In this document: positions 12,501-24,651 of the stretch, piece after piece
Layout: the number at the start of each line of letters is the position of its first letter
Numbering within the stretch: position 1 is the first letter of the stretch
DNA from: Beta vulgaris subsp. vulgaris
Lineage: Eukaryota > Streptophyta > Magnoliopsida > Caryophyllales > Amaranthaceae
NCBI RefSeq assembly: GCF_026745355.1
Contig: NC_079208.1
Coordinates: 58,080,892 to 58,144,891 of the forward strand
DNA length: 64,000 nucleotides
Direction: 5' to 3'
The notes under the pieces: model-generated
Seen by the model: the letters and a program-made list of their open reading frames with translations, nothing else
Told to the model about the DNA's origin: nothing
Databases searched by the model: none
Made by a program: the position numbers and the translations under genes

Positions 12501-13690
12501 CAATATCCAATAACATAAGGCTTAATTCTACTCTTTTTCTCCTTAAAAGTAACTGAAAGACAACATGGAGTGGTCTTTTCTATTATTCTTAATTATTGGA
12601 GATATAGTAAGTAGGTAAAACTTGGGAAATGGAGTATTGCATAGAAGTGGTAAGTGACGTAACGTTAACCAAGTAGTATTTAGTTTAGTCGTAAGGTTTG
12701 CATTTTGTGAGATCAAATTCCACTAAAGACATTTTGATGGTGCTATTCCTTTACCCCTCCGCCCTGCTCCCAAATGGACCTTGTTTGTATAGTTGTGCCA
12801 AATAAATTTCTGAGAAATTTTGATGTAGTATAACATTCTTCTTACCAAAAGTGACATACTATAAAGGGTCAAAACCTATATATACTACCACTATCAAAGA
12901 CTAACACATGGGTATTAATATACGAGAATATGGTGAAAGGATGACAAAGAAAATGGCAAAAAAAAGAGCTACTATAGGTCTATAAGATCTAAAAAGATAA
13001 ACTTGTTTTTATATATTTTCCAGTGGTTTCTTGAATGTAATTGTTTCCAAGAGGAAAATAACAAAAACTCGATGTAACATAATAGCAATAAAAGACAAAT
13101 TATAGCAAGACAAATCACTAAGAGATAGATAAGATAGAGATGGTGACAGAATTTTATTCAAAAGATAGAAATGAGGAAGAAATTGTAACAATATGTGTGT
13201 ATGTGAATTGGACTGAGTAGGGAAGTCACATGAATTAGCATGAATTAGGCGAGGCAACTTCATGTGGAAGTTATGAAAATGATCTATGCATTATAATTAT
13301 TATATTTCTTCAAACTAATGCGTATGAATGCGTCGATAGAATGATGTGAGTTCACTAAAAGCTATCTACGATGCCTTGTACACAACTTGTGACATAATAA
13401 CGGTAGATAACGAGCATCACAATTGCTCTATAGTAGCAACTTGCTTTCTTGCAATAAGTAACTTTTCTAAATTAGGAGTATCATTTTATTAAACTTTTCT
13501 AGGTGAGGAGTATTATTTTATTGAACTTTTCTAAATGATCAGTTTCATTTTATTGGTCATGTTTGTTGTGGTCGTTATTTTTTGTAGTTTTCGTTGTTTT
13601 TCCCTTATAGCTAGAAATAATTGTATGGATACTTGATATATAGAGTAATTTATGGCCATCAATTGGAATGTGGAATTGTATGGATACTCG
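9598..13690. other. Intergenic AT-rich DNA
   Basis: No gene recognised. One SINE-like element (10608-10823) is listed separately. Short open frames at 10113-10331 (+) and 13009-13263 (-) have no domain, no splice context and a base composition like the surroundings. Around 11270-11700 a phrase containing ACAACTAGGTTATAGGAT recurs about 420 bp apart, suggesting an old duplication. Confidence 0.45.
10608..10823 (+). mobile_element. Probable SINE with A-rich 3' end
   Basis: A B-box-like GGGTTTGAAACTTG lies about 45 bp into the unit. A G/C-richer body with CATGGGGTGTGGGCAGTGGG follows and ends in a run of ten A residues at 10814-10823. The organisation resembles a tRNA-derived SINE. No target duplication was identified, so this is tentative. 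Confidence 0.35.
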
Positions 13691-14160
13691 TATTTTTTTT
13701 AGTCCTTGCTTAGCCATAGAATCGGCCACAAAGTTGGCACTTCTGCACTTATGAATGATTGAAATATTCAGATCCTTCTTGCGAGCGTTTTTTTATAAAG
13801 TTTAGGTAGAAGTTCATGTTTTAAGGTCCACCATCTTCACTATTACACCATTGAACTGCGATTTACGAATCCGATTCGAGAATTATGTTGGATCTTTTCA
13901 TGGCTTCTGATGCTGATGTGATAGATATTGCTCGATGAATAGGTAGGACTTCCGCACAGTTAATTTCGATGAATGGAATCGGGGACGAGAATAGACACAT
14001 GAAATGACCTTGGTGGTTCCGCAATACTCCACCAATGGCAGAACATGCTTGTGGGATATTTATGGAAGCATCCATATTCCACTAAGAGGGGTAGATGATG
14101 GTGTGCAAAGAGCCCAACAGCACAGGGCCTCCAAAAGCATAAAGTCCCCAAAATATATTA
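13690..14160 (-). pseudogene. Degenerate retroelement-type RNase H domain
   Basis: On the minus strand one frame near 14075-13863 reads as the first half of an RVT_3-like RNase H: a CSAIGGVLRNHQGHF motif (the GGVLRD/N hallmark), then ...INCAEVLPIHRAI (the catalytic-Glu helix) and a terminal ILESDS. After a stop, other frames continue with SANFVADSMAKQG, the typical C-terminal helix. The order matches the family but frameshifts and stops break it. This domain is common at the 3' end of plant LINEs and as orphan copies. No reverse transcriptase is seen nearby. Confidence 0.6.
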
Positions 14161-17100
14161 ATTTGAAAATTTTACTTCATATTTGAAGAAATCAACCTTG
14201 TTTTCCACCCTTAATAAATTGTCAATGATTTATCTTTAGATTTTCAACTTTCCATCTTTAGAACTCTAACTTTCCATTTTTATTTTCTATAAATTTAGGG
14301 GCCCAATTTTCATGTTAGAACTGGGGCCTCAAAATCTTCAAGATGACCCTGAATTTTCCACGTGAAAAAACAGCGAAAACTAAAAAAAATACTGAGTATC
14401 CATACTTGATGGAGTTAGGATTTGTTTTCATTTAGTTTTAGAGATGTTCTTAAATTGTTTCTAAAAAATTAGAAAATTTATACAAGCAAATAACTTAAGA
14501 TGAAGCTCATGAAAATCCATAAAAATTTAGGATACACTTACAAAATTCTGAAAAATAGTGTAATTCTATGTCATGTAACTTTATTTTAATCGGTGACTTT
14601 TGATATTCAAAATTTAATGGAAGACAACCGATTAAAATGATGACCCACAAATACTGAAAAATGGGTGAGTGAATTCACGACCAATATGATTAACCCTACA
14701 CACCTCAATTATAAAAAACCATATCTCCGATTTTACAGCACAGTAAAATCTGAATCCAATTTGTCCAAATTTAAAGCAAAAAGCATGATGAAATACTTTG
14801 AAAATAAGTAAAATGATAAGTCTCAAAATGTGAAACAAGAAAAAAAAAAAAAAAAGGAATTTGAGTAGCTGCAGCCTGCAAGCAGGCACATGGGAAGCTG
14901 AAGTGAGGACTTGAAGCGAGGGTGCACGTGGAATAAGCCCACTGGTTTTTGGTCAAAGTATTGATGGGTCCATCACCTGATGGAGGTCACATGGGAAGGG
15001 AACCAAATGTTGGGGTTTCGTTGATTAGAAAATTCCGGTCCGGAGCGAAAAAAATTCCAGGTTTGAACTAGACCGGAAATCCGAAATCTCAAATTTTCAT
15101 GGACCAGAGACCCGACGTCTCTTACGATTGGTTGGAACTTGAGCATGTATATGGTAATAGAGAGTGTCCTAAAATCATCAACTTGTAGGGGTATGTTTAA
15201 AGTTTTCTCTTAAATTACAAGCAAGTTTTAAAGAGGGTAGGTTGCTTAATGCTTCTTGTAATCCACATGGAGTTACGTTGTTTTAATCCGAGAAGAGAAG
15301 TGGATCATGTTTTTATGTGTAGCTGATACTCAAATGGTTGTTTAAGTGGACGAGGACACGAGGTGTGAAACCTATGTCTTATATTTAGTTTAAAGATGAT
15401 CAAATGTCCATGACGATATTTGCAAAGATAAGTATTATAGTAGCACTTTTCCATATTACTTATTCGTACAGTTGTTTTCACGTGAAAAAAAGGGAATATA
15501 GTAACTCAACTAAAATCAATTAGCAAATTGGACACCAAAACAAATTCTAGATGTGTATATTGGTTCTTTTCCTAAAATCCCACTCGATTTGTTAAAACTT
15601 GATTAATAAACAAACTCCCCAATCAACACTCAAATTCATTTTATCCTACCCTCTTCTAAATTCATCCCTCAAATCATTTAATTAATTAAATCAACACTTT
15701 ACAATTAATATCATCTATATTCTTTCACTTAATTTTGTATATATAGAGTGATCATGACACCAAAATTGAAACAAATACTTCTTAAAAAAATCTTATTTTT
15801 TTAATCATATAATCCTAATCGTTCATGTAAGAATAAAAACGATCGTTTTTTTTTTTTTTAGTGAACAACCAAGATAAACAACCAAGATATCTTCTTGTCG
15901 ACTCATGATTGTAGTGCGAATATTACTTTAAACAAGTAAATATGTAAATTATAAATCATAGCGCTGACAATCCTTTACACAAGCTGATAACCCGACACGA
16001 GCCCAACACAAACCCGTCACGAATACGAACACGAACACGAATGACACGAAGTCAACCCAGTTAGTTATATTTGCAAATATTCCACTTTTTATATCATTTA
16101 TAATACATTTGAGGTACAACCCAAACTTGACAAAAAGGATCCACTAACACGAATCGTCAGCCCTACTATCCTAATAAATCCGCCCGAAACCCTCCTAATA
16201 TAAACACTCCCATTTTCACCTAAAGTAGTTGCGGCTACGGCCCATGGGGGGTAAAACTACAATGGTGTGGTTGCGGCGGTGTACGCGTAGCTCGAGACGA
16301 GCATTTGAGCGCCAAAACTAGTAAAAAAAAGAAGTAACCTATAGCTGTCTAGCAAAACAAACCAAAATTTATCCTATCAAAAAAAAAAAAAAAAAAAACA
16401 GCCAATACCCATTTTCTTTTTCCTTTTTTAAACAAAATTTGCATGGTCTCATGTCGTCGCAATTTATCAACCGATAATTACGGAGATTACGTGGGCCCCA
16501 TTATGACCTTCTAGTTGGATCTCTCTCTTACATAACTCATCAATATAGTTAGTTGTTTGCCGCTTTAAGCCCAAACTTAAGCCCAAACTGGCCCACAATA
16601 TATACATTCTTAAATCACAACCGTTAGTTACGCCTCAACTTCAGATTGACGCAATTTTTTAACACTCTTTTTCTAACATTTTGTGCATAAATACCCCTGG
16701 TTTTAGGTCACAATTTAATGCCATCTTAGACCAAACTTTTGAACCTTATAAGGGCATTTATGTCTAACTACCCGTATATCATGTTTATATGATATTTTTT
16801 CGCCTTTTTTCTTTTTGTACGAAATGTTTTGTCTTTTTACTTTTATATGTTATATGTAGACTATGGAATACTCCATCACTTTTTATTTTTTTTGTTGATT
16901 GAATACGTATGATAAAAGCTTTGGTCCATAACATAAGACAAAAAGTAGCATTCATCAAAGAGTGCAAGTGATATATTTTGGTGTTTCGTACTAGAATCCT
17001 TAGATCTAATGGTACGACTTCCTATTTACTACATAGGAGATCAAGCTTCAAATCTTAGTGGAAATAAAAATTTCAATATTGTTGGGAAGGAGGGGAGTTT

Positions 17101-18460
17101 AGGACTTGTTGCGCCTCTGAATGGGTGACCTTGTGCGAGGACAACTCAGAGAAAATACATCTTACTACGAGTTTTCGAAAGGAGCCTAAAAAAAAGAAAG
17201 AAAAAAATGTTTTGGTGTTTCATACTCATAGACCGGAGACCCCCACCACATGTATAATACTTGTAACAAAGCAACTTGTCATCCTAACAAATAGAATAAT
17301 TTTCAGGGTAAATCAAAAGTCTTAAGCATATATAGTAACAAAAGTAACAACTAATGATAGATTTCTCTAACTAAAGCAATCTCAAGAAATCTTCCTAAAG
17401 TGCTCATGTAAGAATCATACGTATCTTGGTTGCAGAATTGGATTCACTAAACCACTAAAGGTAATAAATTTGATAATTTAGGAGTGGGGAAGTAGTATTA
17501 TAGTCAATCTTGAGTTATAGCATGTACAATGAGGATGTCCCCTTAATCTTATGGCTTATATCGTTAAATCGAGTACACTTTTTGCTATCTCTCCACTAGA
17601 AAAAAATATATTTCGTAATTAATACTCAAAAAAGTTTCTAATTAAATATAGTTCAATTTTATTTTAATTTTATTATATGAACTCGCTATCAGAACCAGCT
17701 ATAAAAAAAACTTGTTCTTTAACAAACTATATTGTGCTATATACATACGCCTTGAGTTTATTTGATACAAATCAAATAACTTGCACGACTTGAATTTAAA
17801 ATTCACTCCTACCATAAGTTTAGATCAATTTTATATATTTACTTCTACAAAAAAAAAGGCAAATTCAATTAATCAAACTAAGCCTAATATTTAAATTTGA
17901 AAACTATGGTAATCTAGAAAGCGTACAAACCCCATATCCAATGAAAAAAAAAAGGACATACTAAAGATGTCTTGACATAATGGTTAATATTGAGATGCTG
18001 TGAATGATAAGTCACAGGTTCAAATCTTTCTCCCCTTCGTTATACTTAATACTGTATTCGTGATTCATATCGATAAAAAATGCAAAAAAGCCAAAAAATT
18101 TGTTATTCAATTTTCCTAAATTTGGGGTTAATAGAGGACATAATACAATCACATGGGACCCCAATGTAACTAAGATAGCGTGAAATATGTCGCAACTCGA
18201 AATAAAAATTAGAAAAAAAGAGAGAAGAGTTGAGTTATGGTATTGGTATAATGGTATCAAGTAAAAAGCCCCACAAAGATTGGGTCATTTATTACTATAT
18301 GTCCTTATTGGCGACTATCATTCACGCGCAATCAATGCGAGTTAATCTCTACACTAATAATACTCATTTTACTCTTAATTTTTTTTATTACATTAAAAAA
18401 AAATCCAAAAAAAAATTCCCCTATTTTCCTCACACTCCTCCCTCCATAAGTACCTGACCT
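14161..18460. other. Intergenic DNA upstream of the expansin
   Basis: No gene recognised. The stretch contains a CACGAA/ACGAACACGA-rich low-complexity patch near 16000-16040, poly-A/T tracts and SINE-like heads near 17003 and at 17965. Candidate frames (14632-14956 -, 16785-16967 -, 17125-17325 +, 18012-18260 -) are low-complexity and have no domain. Confidence 0.45.
17965..18040 (+). mobile_element. SINE head, same family as 5493 and 28299
   Basis: It reads GATGTCTTGACATAATGG, then TTAATATTGAGATGCTGTGA, and a B box AGGTTCAAATC. It aligns along its length with the minus-strand SINE at 5493-5560 and the plus-strand one at 28299-28365. Box A is degraded. Confidence 0.5.
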
Positions 18461-18499
18461 TCCTGCCCTCATTCCTCTCCACAACCCACTTTTCTACTT

Positions 18500-18545
18500 C
18501 AACCTCAAACTGTTTCTCTCTCTACATTATTTCTTTCTCTCTCTA
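18500..18545 (+). promoter_or_regulatory. CT-rich leader (Y-patch-like) of the expansin
   Basis: A pyrimidine stretch with TTTCTCTCTC and TTTCTTTCTCTCTC lies 45-90 bp upstream of the chosen ATG. Pyrimidine patches are common around plant transcription starts and in 5' leaders. No clear TATA box at the usual distance was identified. Confidence 0.35.
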
Positions 18546-18590
18546 AAAAAAGAAGATAAATTAGTGAATTTTTTTAGGGAGGAAAAAAAA

Positions 18591-21500
18591 ATGGGAATGT
18601 TTAGTATTTTTAACATTGTTTCATTAATGACATTATGGGTTACATCAACATTAGTTGATGCAAGAATTCCTGGAAATTACCAAGGTGGTTCTTGGCAATC
18701 TGCTCATGCTACTTTCTATGGTGGTTCTGATGCTTCTGGAACTATGGGTATGATACCTTTTTTACCCTTTGATTTTTTTTAAAAAAATTTTGCTTCACTT
18801 TTTTTGGTTTAAGATTAATTTAAGTATTTAACAATGTGTCTTATTACAAAGTAAAACAACAATGTAGCTCATAAAAATTGTCAAAGTTTGCTCACTTTTC
18901 TTCTTAGTTTGTTTTAAACATTTTTTTAGGTAAAATTTGCTTATAAAAAAATGTGGGATGCTCTTAAAATCTTTAAGGATAGTTTGGTCATTTTGAAGTA
19001 AAATTCACTAAAACCTAGTGTATATTAACACTACTACCTTTATTAGCCGTCTTTGTGTATTTGTTATTACTCATTTCGTAACGAATTACTAACAACATTT
19101 AGTATTATTTGTAAGACAGTAAAATATTCGTTGCTAGTAATTCGTTCATTGCTAGTAATTTGTTACGAGGGAGTATTAAAGTCGTACAAAGCAGTTCGGT
19201 GAATAGCTTAAAACTTTTTTAAACGCAGAAAAAGTATATATTAATGTGAAATACCAAGATTAGTTGCTAGTAATTCATTTGTTGTTAGTAATTCGTTACA
19301 AGGGAGAGTATTAAAGTCGTACAAAGCAGTTCGGTGAATAGCCTAAAACTTTTTTGAATGCGGAAAAAGTATATATTAATGTGAAATACCAAGATTAGTT
19401 GCTAGTAATTCGTTACGAGGGGAGTACTAAAGTCGTACAAAGCAGTTCGGTAAATAGCCTAACTCATTTTTAAACGCGGAAAAAGTATATATTAATGTGA
19501 AATACCAAAATTACCCTTTCCAAATTTCTAATTGGAAACATAATTTTATTTTTTCAGGGGGAGCATGTGGATATGGGAACCTGTACAGCCAAGGGTACGG
19601 TGTGAACACAGCAGCACTAAGCACAGCACTGTTTAACAGTGGACTAAGTTGTGGAGCTTGCTTTGAGCTTAAGTGCGCAAATGACCCACGTTGGTGCCAC
19701 CCTGGTAGCCCTTCTATACTTATTACTGCAACCAACTTTTGCCCGCCTAACTTTGCTCTTCCTAATGATAATGGTGGATGGTGCAACCCACCTCGTCCTC
19801 ACTTTGACCTAGCCATGCCTATGTTCCTTAAGCTTGCTCAATACCGTGCTGGCATTGTCCCTGTTGCTTTCCGCAGGTTTGCTCACTTTCTTTCTACTCC
19901 CCTGTTTGTCCTTTGTTTATTCTTGCGCCGATTAAGTGTCTACTAGGGTACGGGATGTGTAAGTGTTCAACTAGACTATTTTGTTGAAAAAACATATCCT
20001 AGTCTCTCTAGTTCTTTTTTAAATTTAATTTTTGTTGTTTATAACGATGATATATATGTGAGTGATTAATTCAATAATGTATGGGATATTTTTGGATTAT
20101 GTTAAGAGAGTCTCGTGTGTCGGTTTGTGTTGCTATGTCGAGTTGCCGACATATAAGATTGGTGGGGTACTTCACCTATTGTCGATTGATTTTAGGATGA
20201 AACTTTATAGAAATTGTACGGAATTAAATAACTTTACTACATTCTAGTATGATTTTGTTGAGAAAGGAATAATTTGGGTTTATCATCCAATTAGTGATGG
20301 TGAATTGGAAATTTGAAAATGTTGGTTTTCTTACTGTAAATCCGAAAGAGGGAAGAGAAGAGAATGAGAGGGAAATACCACCAATGTGGATGCTCTTAGA
20401 AAGTTACAAGTCATTTTCATATCACTACTAGAAATCGTCTACCACTCCACCCTATCTTTATAAACCTTTCATTGTATTGTTAATTGAACTAGGAGACTTG
20501 AAGGATAACTTTTTGGTTTGGAACTTGGTTCTTTTTCACTCTTAATTTCCTCCTTAAGAAATTCTAAAAAAAAGGGTGTCATAGGGTGCATAAAGTTCAT
20601 TTTAGTGGGTGGTGACTAGTGAGGTTGTAATAAGTCTTCATTTGTTTAGAGTGCTTAAAGAAAGTTAAAAGTGTGGGATCATATGTCATCATGTATAGTT
20701 TTATACTGTAGTTATAAAGAGTTAGGTTTTGTGTGTAAAATATCATGGAAAGGGTTATATGTTGATGCTACATAATAGTGTCACATTGTGTCATTGTAAC
20801 TAAATGTGTCACACTAGAAACAAATTACATTCATTTAGGGTTACGATATGAAATTTGTAATATTAAACCTAAGAGCATTCATAATGGTGGTCTTTCTCTG
20901 TCATTTCTTTTCTTTCCTATTGCTAATCACTATTATTGTTCACTCGTGAGTATTAATACTAGAGTTTGCCTCTAAAATTGTTCCTGAATTTAGGGGTAAG
21001 ACATTTGGTAGATGTATTTTGCATCTCTTAAGCTTGATAAAAAAAAGGTAACGAGTAGAATCAAGGTAATCCAATAACATTTATGAACGAATAATGTTAT
21101 TGAGCTATTGATTTTAGTAACTGTAATCCGTCTATCAAATGTCCGGCTATTTGAAGGACTGTTTTTTTTTACCGAACATACAGTTGGCATACGTGGTATC
21201 CGTACTACTTTCATCTATGTTCGAAATCAAACAAGTTCTTCATTTAGCTTTTTCGACTAATGTATCTACTAGTCCAATCACTAGTGTCAGCCACTAAGCT
21301 AATTTGTTCAATTGATTTGTCAAAGCATGTGAATCTTTACAGCTTTATAATGTCCTAGAAGACTAAAAAGTCAATGAGTACTCATTGCACATATCAAGGC
21401 CCATGGGCCAAAACAATTACCAAACTAAAAATCCGGATCCAATGTGAACCAAAACCCAATAATAGTGTACCACTTTGTCCACAAAATCAGGAAAAAAGAA

Positions 21501-21946
21501 AATAAGGTACAGACACAGTCTTCAATACGCATGTCCCCATATACACAGTCTTCAAGATTCTCACATATATCACCTTTTTACCTTGATTACATGATTTGAC
21601 TAAAATGTCCTTCTAAGATTATGTTATTTACTGCAGGGTGCCATGCCGTAAGCGTGGAGGAATCAGGTTCACAATGAATGGGTTCCGTTACTTTAACTTG
21701 GTATTGGTTAGTAATGTTGCGGGTGCAGGTGATATTGTGAATGTATACATTAAAGGTTCGAAGACGAACTGGATGGCAATGAGTCGGAACTGGGGACAGA
21801 ATTGGCAATCCAATTCTGTTTTAGTTGGTCAGTCACTCTCTTTCAGGGTTAGAGGTAGTGACAAGAGAAGTTCCACTTCTTGGAACATTGCTCCCTCTAA
21901 TTGGCAATTTGGACAAACTTTCACTGGCAAAAACTTCAGGGTTTAA
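18591..21946 (+). CDS. EXPA: Alpha-expansin
   Basis: Secreted, non-hydrolytic wall-loosening protein acting on cellulose-xyloglucan contacts in the cell wall. Exons: 18591-18747, 19558-19876 and 21637-21946; both introns are GT-AG and the frame is kept across both joins, giving 261 residues, the usual family length. Residues 1-24 look like a signal peptide ending VDA before RIPGNYQG. The GH45-like domain follows, with [15 protein letters not shown] (53-67), cysteines at the family positions, the alpha-type [10 protein letters not shown] segment and HFD at 134-136. The C-terminal CBM63-like domain begins near residue 165 (GGIRFTMNG) and ends GKNFRV. The ATG at 18591 was chosen because it directly starts the signal peptide; an in-frame ATG two codons later (18597) is possible. 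Intron positions match alpha-expansin genes. The subfamily member cannot be named from sequence alone. Confidence 0.93.
19125..19514 (+). repeat. Three-copy tandem repeat inside expansin intron 1
   Basis: A unit containing AAGTCGTACAAAGCAGTTCG, then AAAAAGTATATATTAATGTG, occurs three times (anchors near 19179, 19314 and 19430), so the spacings are about 135 and 116 bp. Between the anchors there are smaller repeats of TTGCTAGTAATTCGTT. The last copy ends about 40 bp before the intron's 3' splice site at 19557. Confidence 0.8.
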
Positions 21947-24651
21947 AAAGAAAAAAAAAAAAAAAACATGTCACCCACTAAAATTTCGAATTTCCCGGCT
22001 TAATTTTAGTGTTTTAATTAAAAAAAAACCTTGTTTTTATGGGTTTTTTTTCTTTTTTTACTTTTTTAAAGAGAAAAATTGGCTTTTTTAAAAGACTTTT
22101 CTCAATCTAAGGGGTGAATGAATTTGAATTTTATTTTACTTTTTTGGGTTTAAAGTTTTGGGTTTGGAGGAAAATGGATGTGTGAAATTGGTAATTTTGG
22201 AGAAGAAAGGAGGGTATAGTGGGAAATGAAGTGCTGAAGTGGCTGCAGCAAAGGTGTAGCCCGCAGCCTAATGATCTTCTAATTATTATGATGGAAGGAT
22301 TTATATTTGGAATATGGTATATGAATATGATAATATATAGTTTAGTAGAGTGTAATATGTATCACAACTTGTGTTCTTGTAACTCTTTGCTTTTCGTTCA
22401 ATGGAAAATGCTTTGTTTGCCTTTATATAATCTTTTTCCTTTTGACTCTAATAATTTACTTACTAATTTGTTCATGTTTGGATCTAAGTAAAGTAATGGG
22501 GTACCTAGGATTTGATATATTTGTTTAGATTTATTGTTTCGCGACAATATACGGTTCGGATATGGATTGAAAAAAAATATGATATGAAACTACTTGAAGG
22601 TGTATTAGGGAACACAAATTATTAGAATAATGAATTTAAAAATTGAATTTTTCTAACAAGCTCATTTCATTTCACTCTAATTCCAAATTATCTTATTCAT
22701 TCCTTCTCTTCTCCTTCCTTTTTTTTTTCTTGATTATCAAACTACAACAGATAATATCAAAAAACTAACTCAGTAGTCTTATCGAATGAATTAAACTGGT
22801 CACAAAATAGATTAATCTGGTCCTTAAATAGACTAAACTAGTCACTCTATTTTCTTAAAAAAGTGTCATGTTCTCTTTTTAATATTGAGCTTGAGCCGTG
22901 CATAATTTTAAGTTAAAATTAGGCGGTCTCTTACAAGACCAATTGATTAGGAAATATGATTAAAGCTATTAGAAGCATAAGATTAACGTGGAAGTATTAC
23001 AAAGATTGTCGGTTAGTTATTAGCTTATAAGCCAACATCAAGAGCAATTTCTTCAATCAATTAAAAAGACCAATCTATTTGTATCGACAACAAATTGATT
23101 GCCCAAGAAAAAAGAACTAATTGATTGACAAAGAAAGCTCAATCAGTTGCACTTTCTATTGTTACGGAAATGGGAAACTTATCATCAATTAATAAAGAAA
23201 CATGGAGTTCTGATTTTTCTTTTCAAGACATTCCTCAACCAAAATTGGCAATAGGTGCATTTCACATGGGTAGAAAAAGTAGTACTTTGTAGATAAAGAG
23301 ATGGTTTTTGTTTAAAATTCAAGCAACAAAGAATTAATCACATTGGTGAAACACAGATTTAGTGTACCAGAAATGATGAAAGTTAACTTATATCATAACT
23401 TGGTAAGTAATGTCATGTTCTGAAAGAAAATTGAAGTTCAATAGGAGATTGTCTGTTGTAGTAAAACAAGCACATGGGGTGGGGTACAATTTCAAAGTTC
23501 ACTTTGGATTTGGTGATTTAGCCTTATATCTTTGGATTCTGTATACCATATATAGGTAAAAAAAAGCCTAAAGGGTATGAAAAGTGAAAAACATTGGATG
23601 CCTTCATTTATCTAATCTTCAACTTTACTGTACCAATATAATTTACCTTATATGCTGATAAGTGATAATCTTCACTACCAAAGTCAACTTAAATTTTTGT
23701 CAAGCAGAAAAAGTTTAGTTAGTTTCAGAAGTTCTTGTCATACTGGTCTTGATTAGAGGTGTCCATTGGGCTGGTCCAGCAAGCTAGCTAGGGTGGAGGA
23801 ATCGGCGATAAACAGCAAGTTGGCGGGGAGGCGGATGTAACCATAGAGCAAGTGGTTTCAAGTGAGGCTGGCCCAGCCCAACACACCCACCACCGGGCAT
23901 AAATGCATATTTTTGTTTTTGATAAAATTATTGCTCAACCAGGCCAGACTAGACTGATGCACTGGCAGGCTGGTCTGTTAGGACAGGAATTGTACAAGAA
24001 CTAGCAGTGTGGATCAGGCGGCCAAATCATCCTTAATACTATTAGCAGATAGAGTGGCAATGGAAACATTTTTGAAAACACACCTGCACGGCTGCACCTA
24101 AATTAGAGTATGATAGAGAAATGCCTTCCACCCACTATCTTGTTCGGATTCTCCGAGTAAGGCTGTACAAATATAAGACTAGACAAGAGCTTGTATTTCA
24201 GCGTTTTTGTGGCTTACAGTGGTTTAGTTTGCTAGGAACAAGAGGATGTCCATGTCATATGAAAATGTATGAGCTAAATAGATAATCTGTAAACACTTTG
24301 TGCACTGGGCACTAACACAATCAGAAAACAGTTCTACAGCAGAAGATTGAGCACAAGGCGACCTGACCAACTTGTCAAGGCAATCCCTGTTTTTTCAGCA
24401 AAGCAATTTCACAAGCCAATGATTTATGTTCTTTAAATATCAAGTGCCAGTCAATACTCGCAAAATAGTTTCATGATAATTCCACACATTTGAAGCAAAT
24501 CACAGAAAATGTAGCCATGAGTTTGCACCCAAGAAAGTATATACTAGAGACAAACAGTACTATCATTTACGAGTATATCATTTAAAGTTGTTATCTGAAG
24601 TAGTAAATACCATGTAAGTTTCCTCAAAAAACACTCAGATCCATTGGCAAG
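21947..24651. other. Intergenic DNA between expansin and FDM-like gene
   Basis: It contains the expansin 3' region (poly-A and T-rich just after the stop at 21946) and the downstream side of the minus-strand FDM-like gene. No further gene was recognised. The 90-codon frame at 22219-22491 has no domain and probably lies in or after the expansin 3' UTR. Confidence 0.5.
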
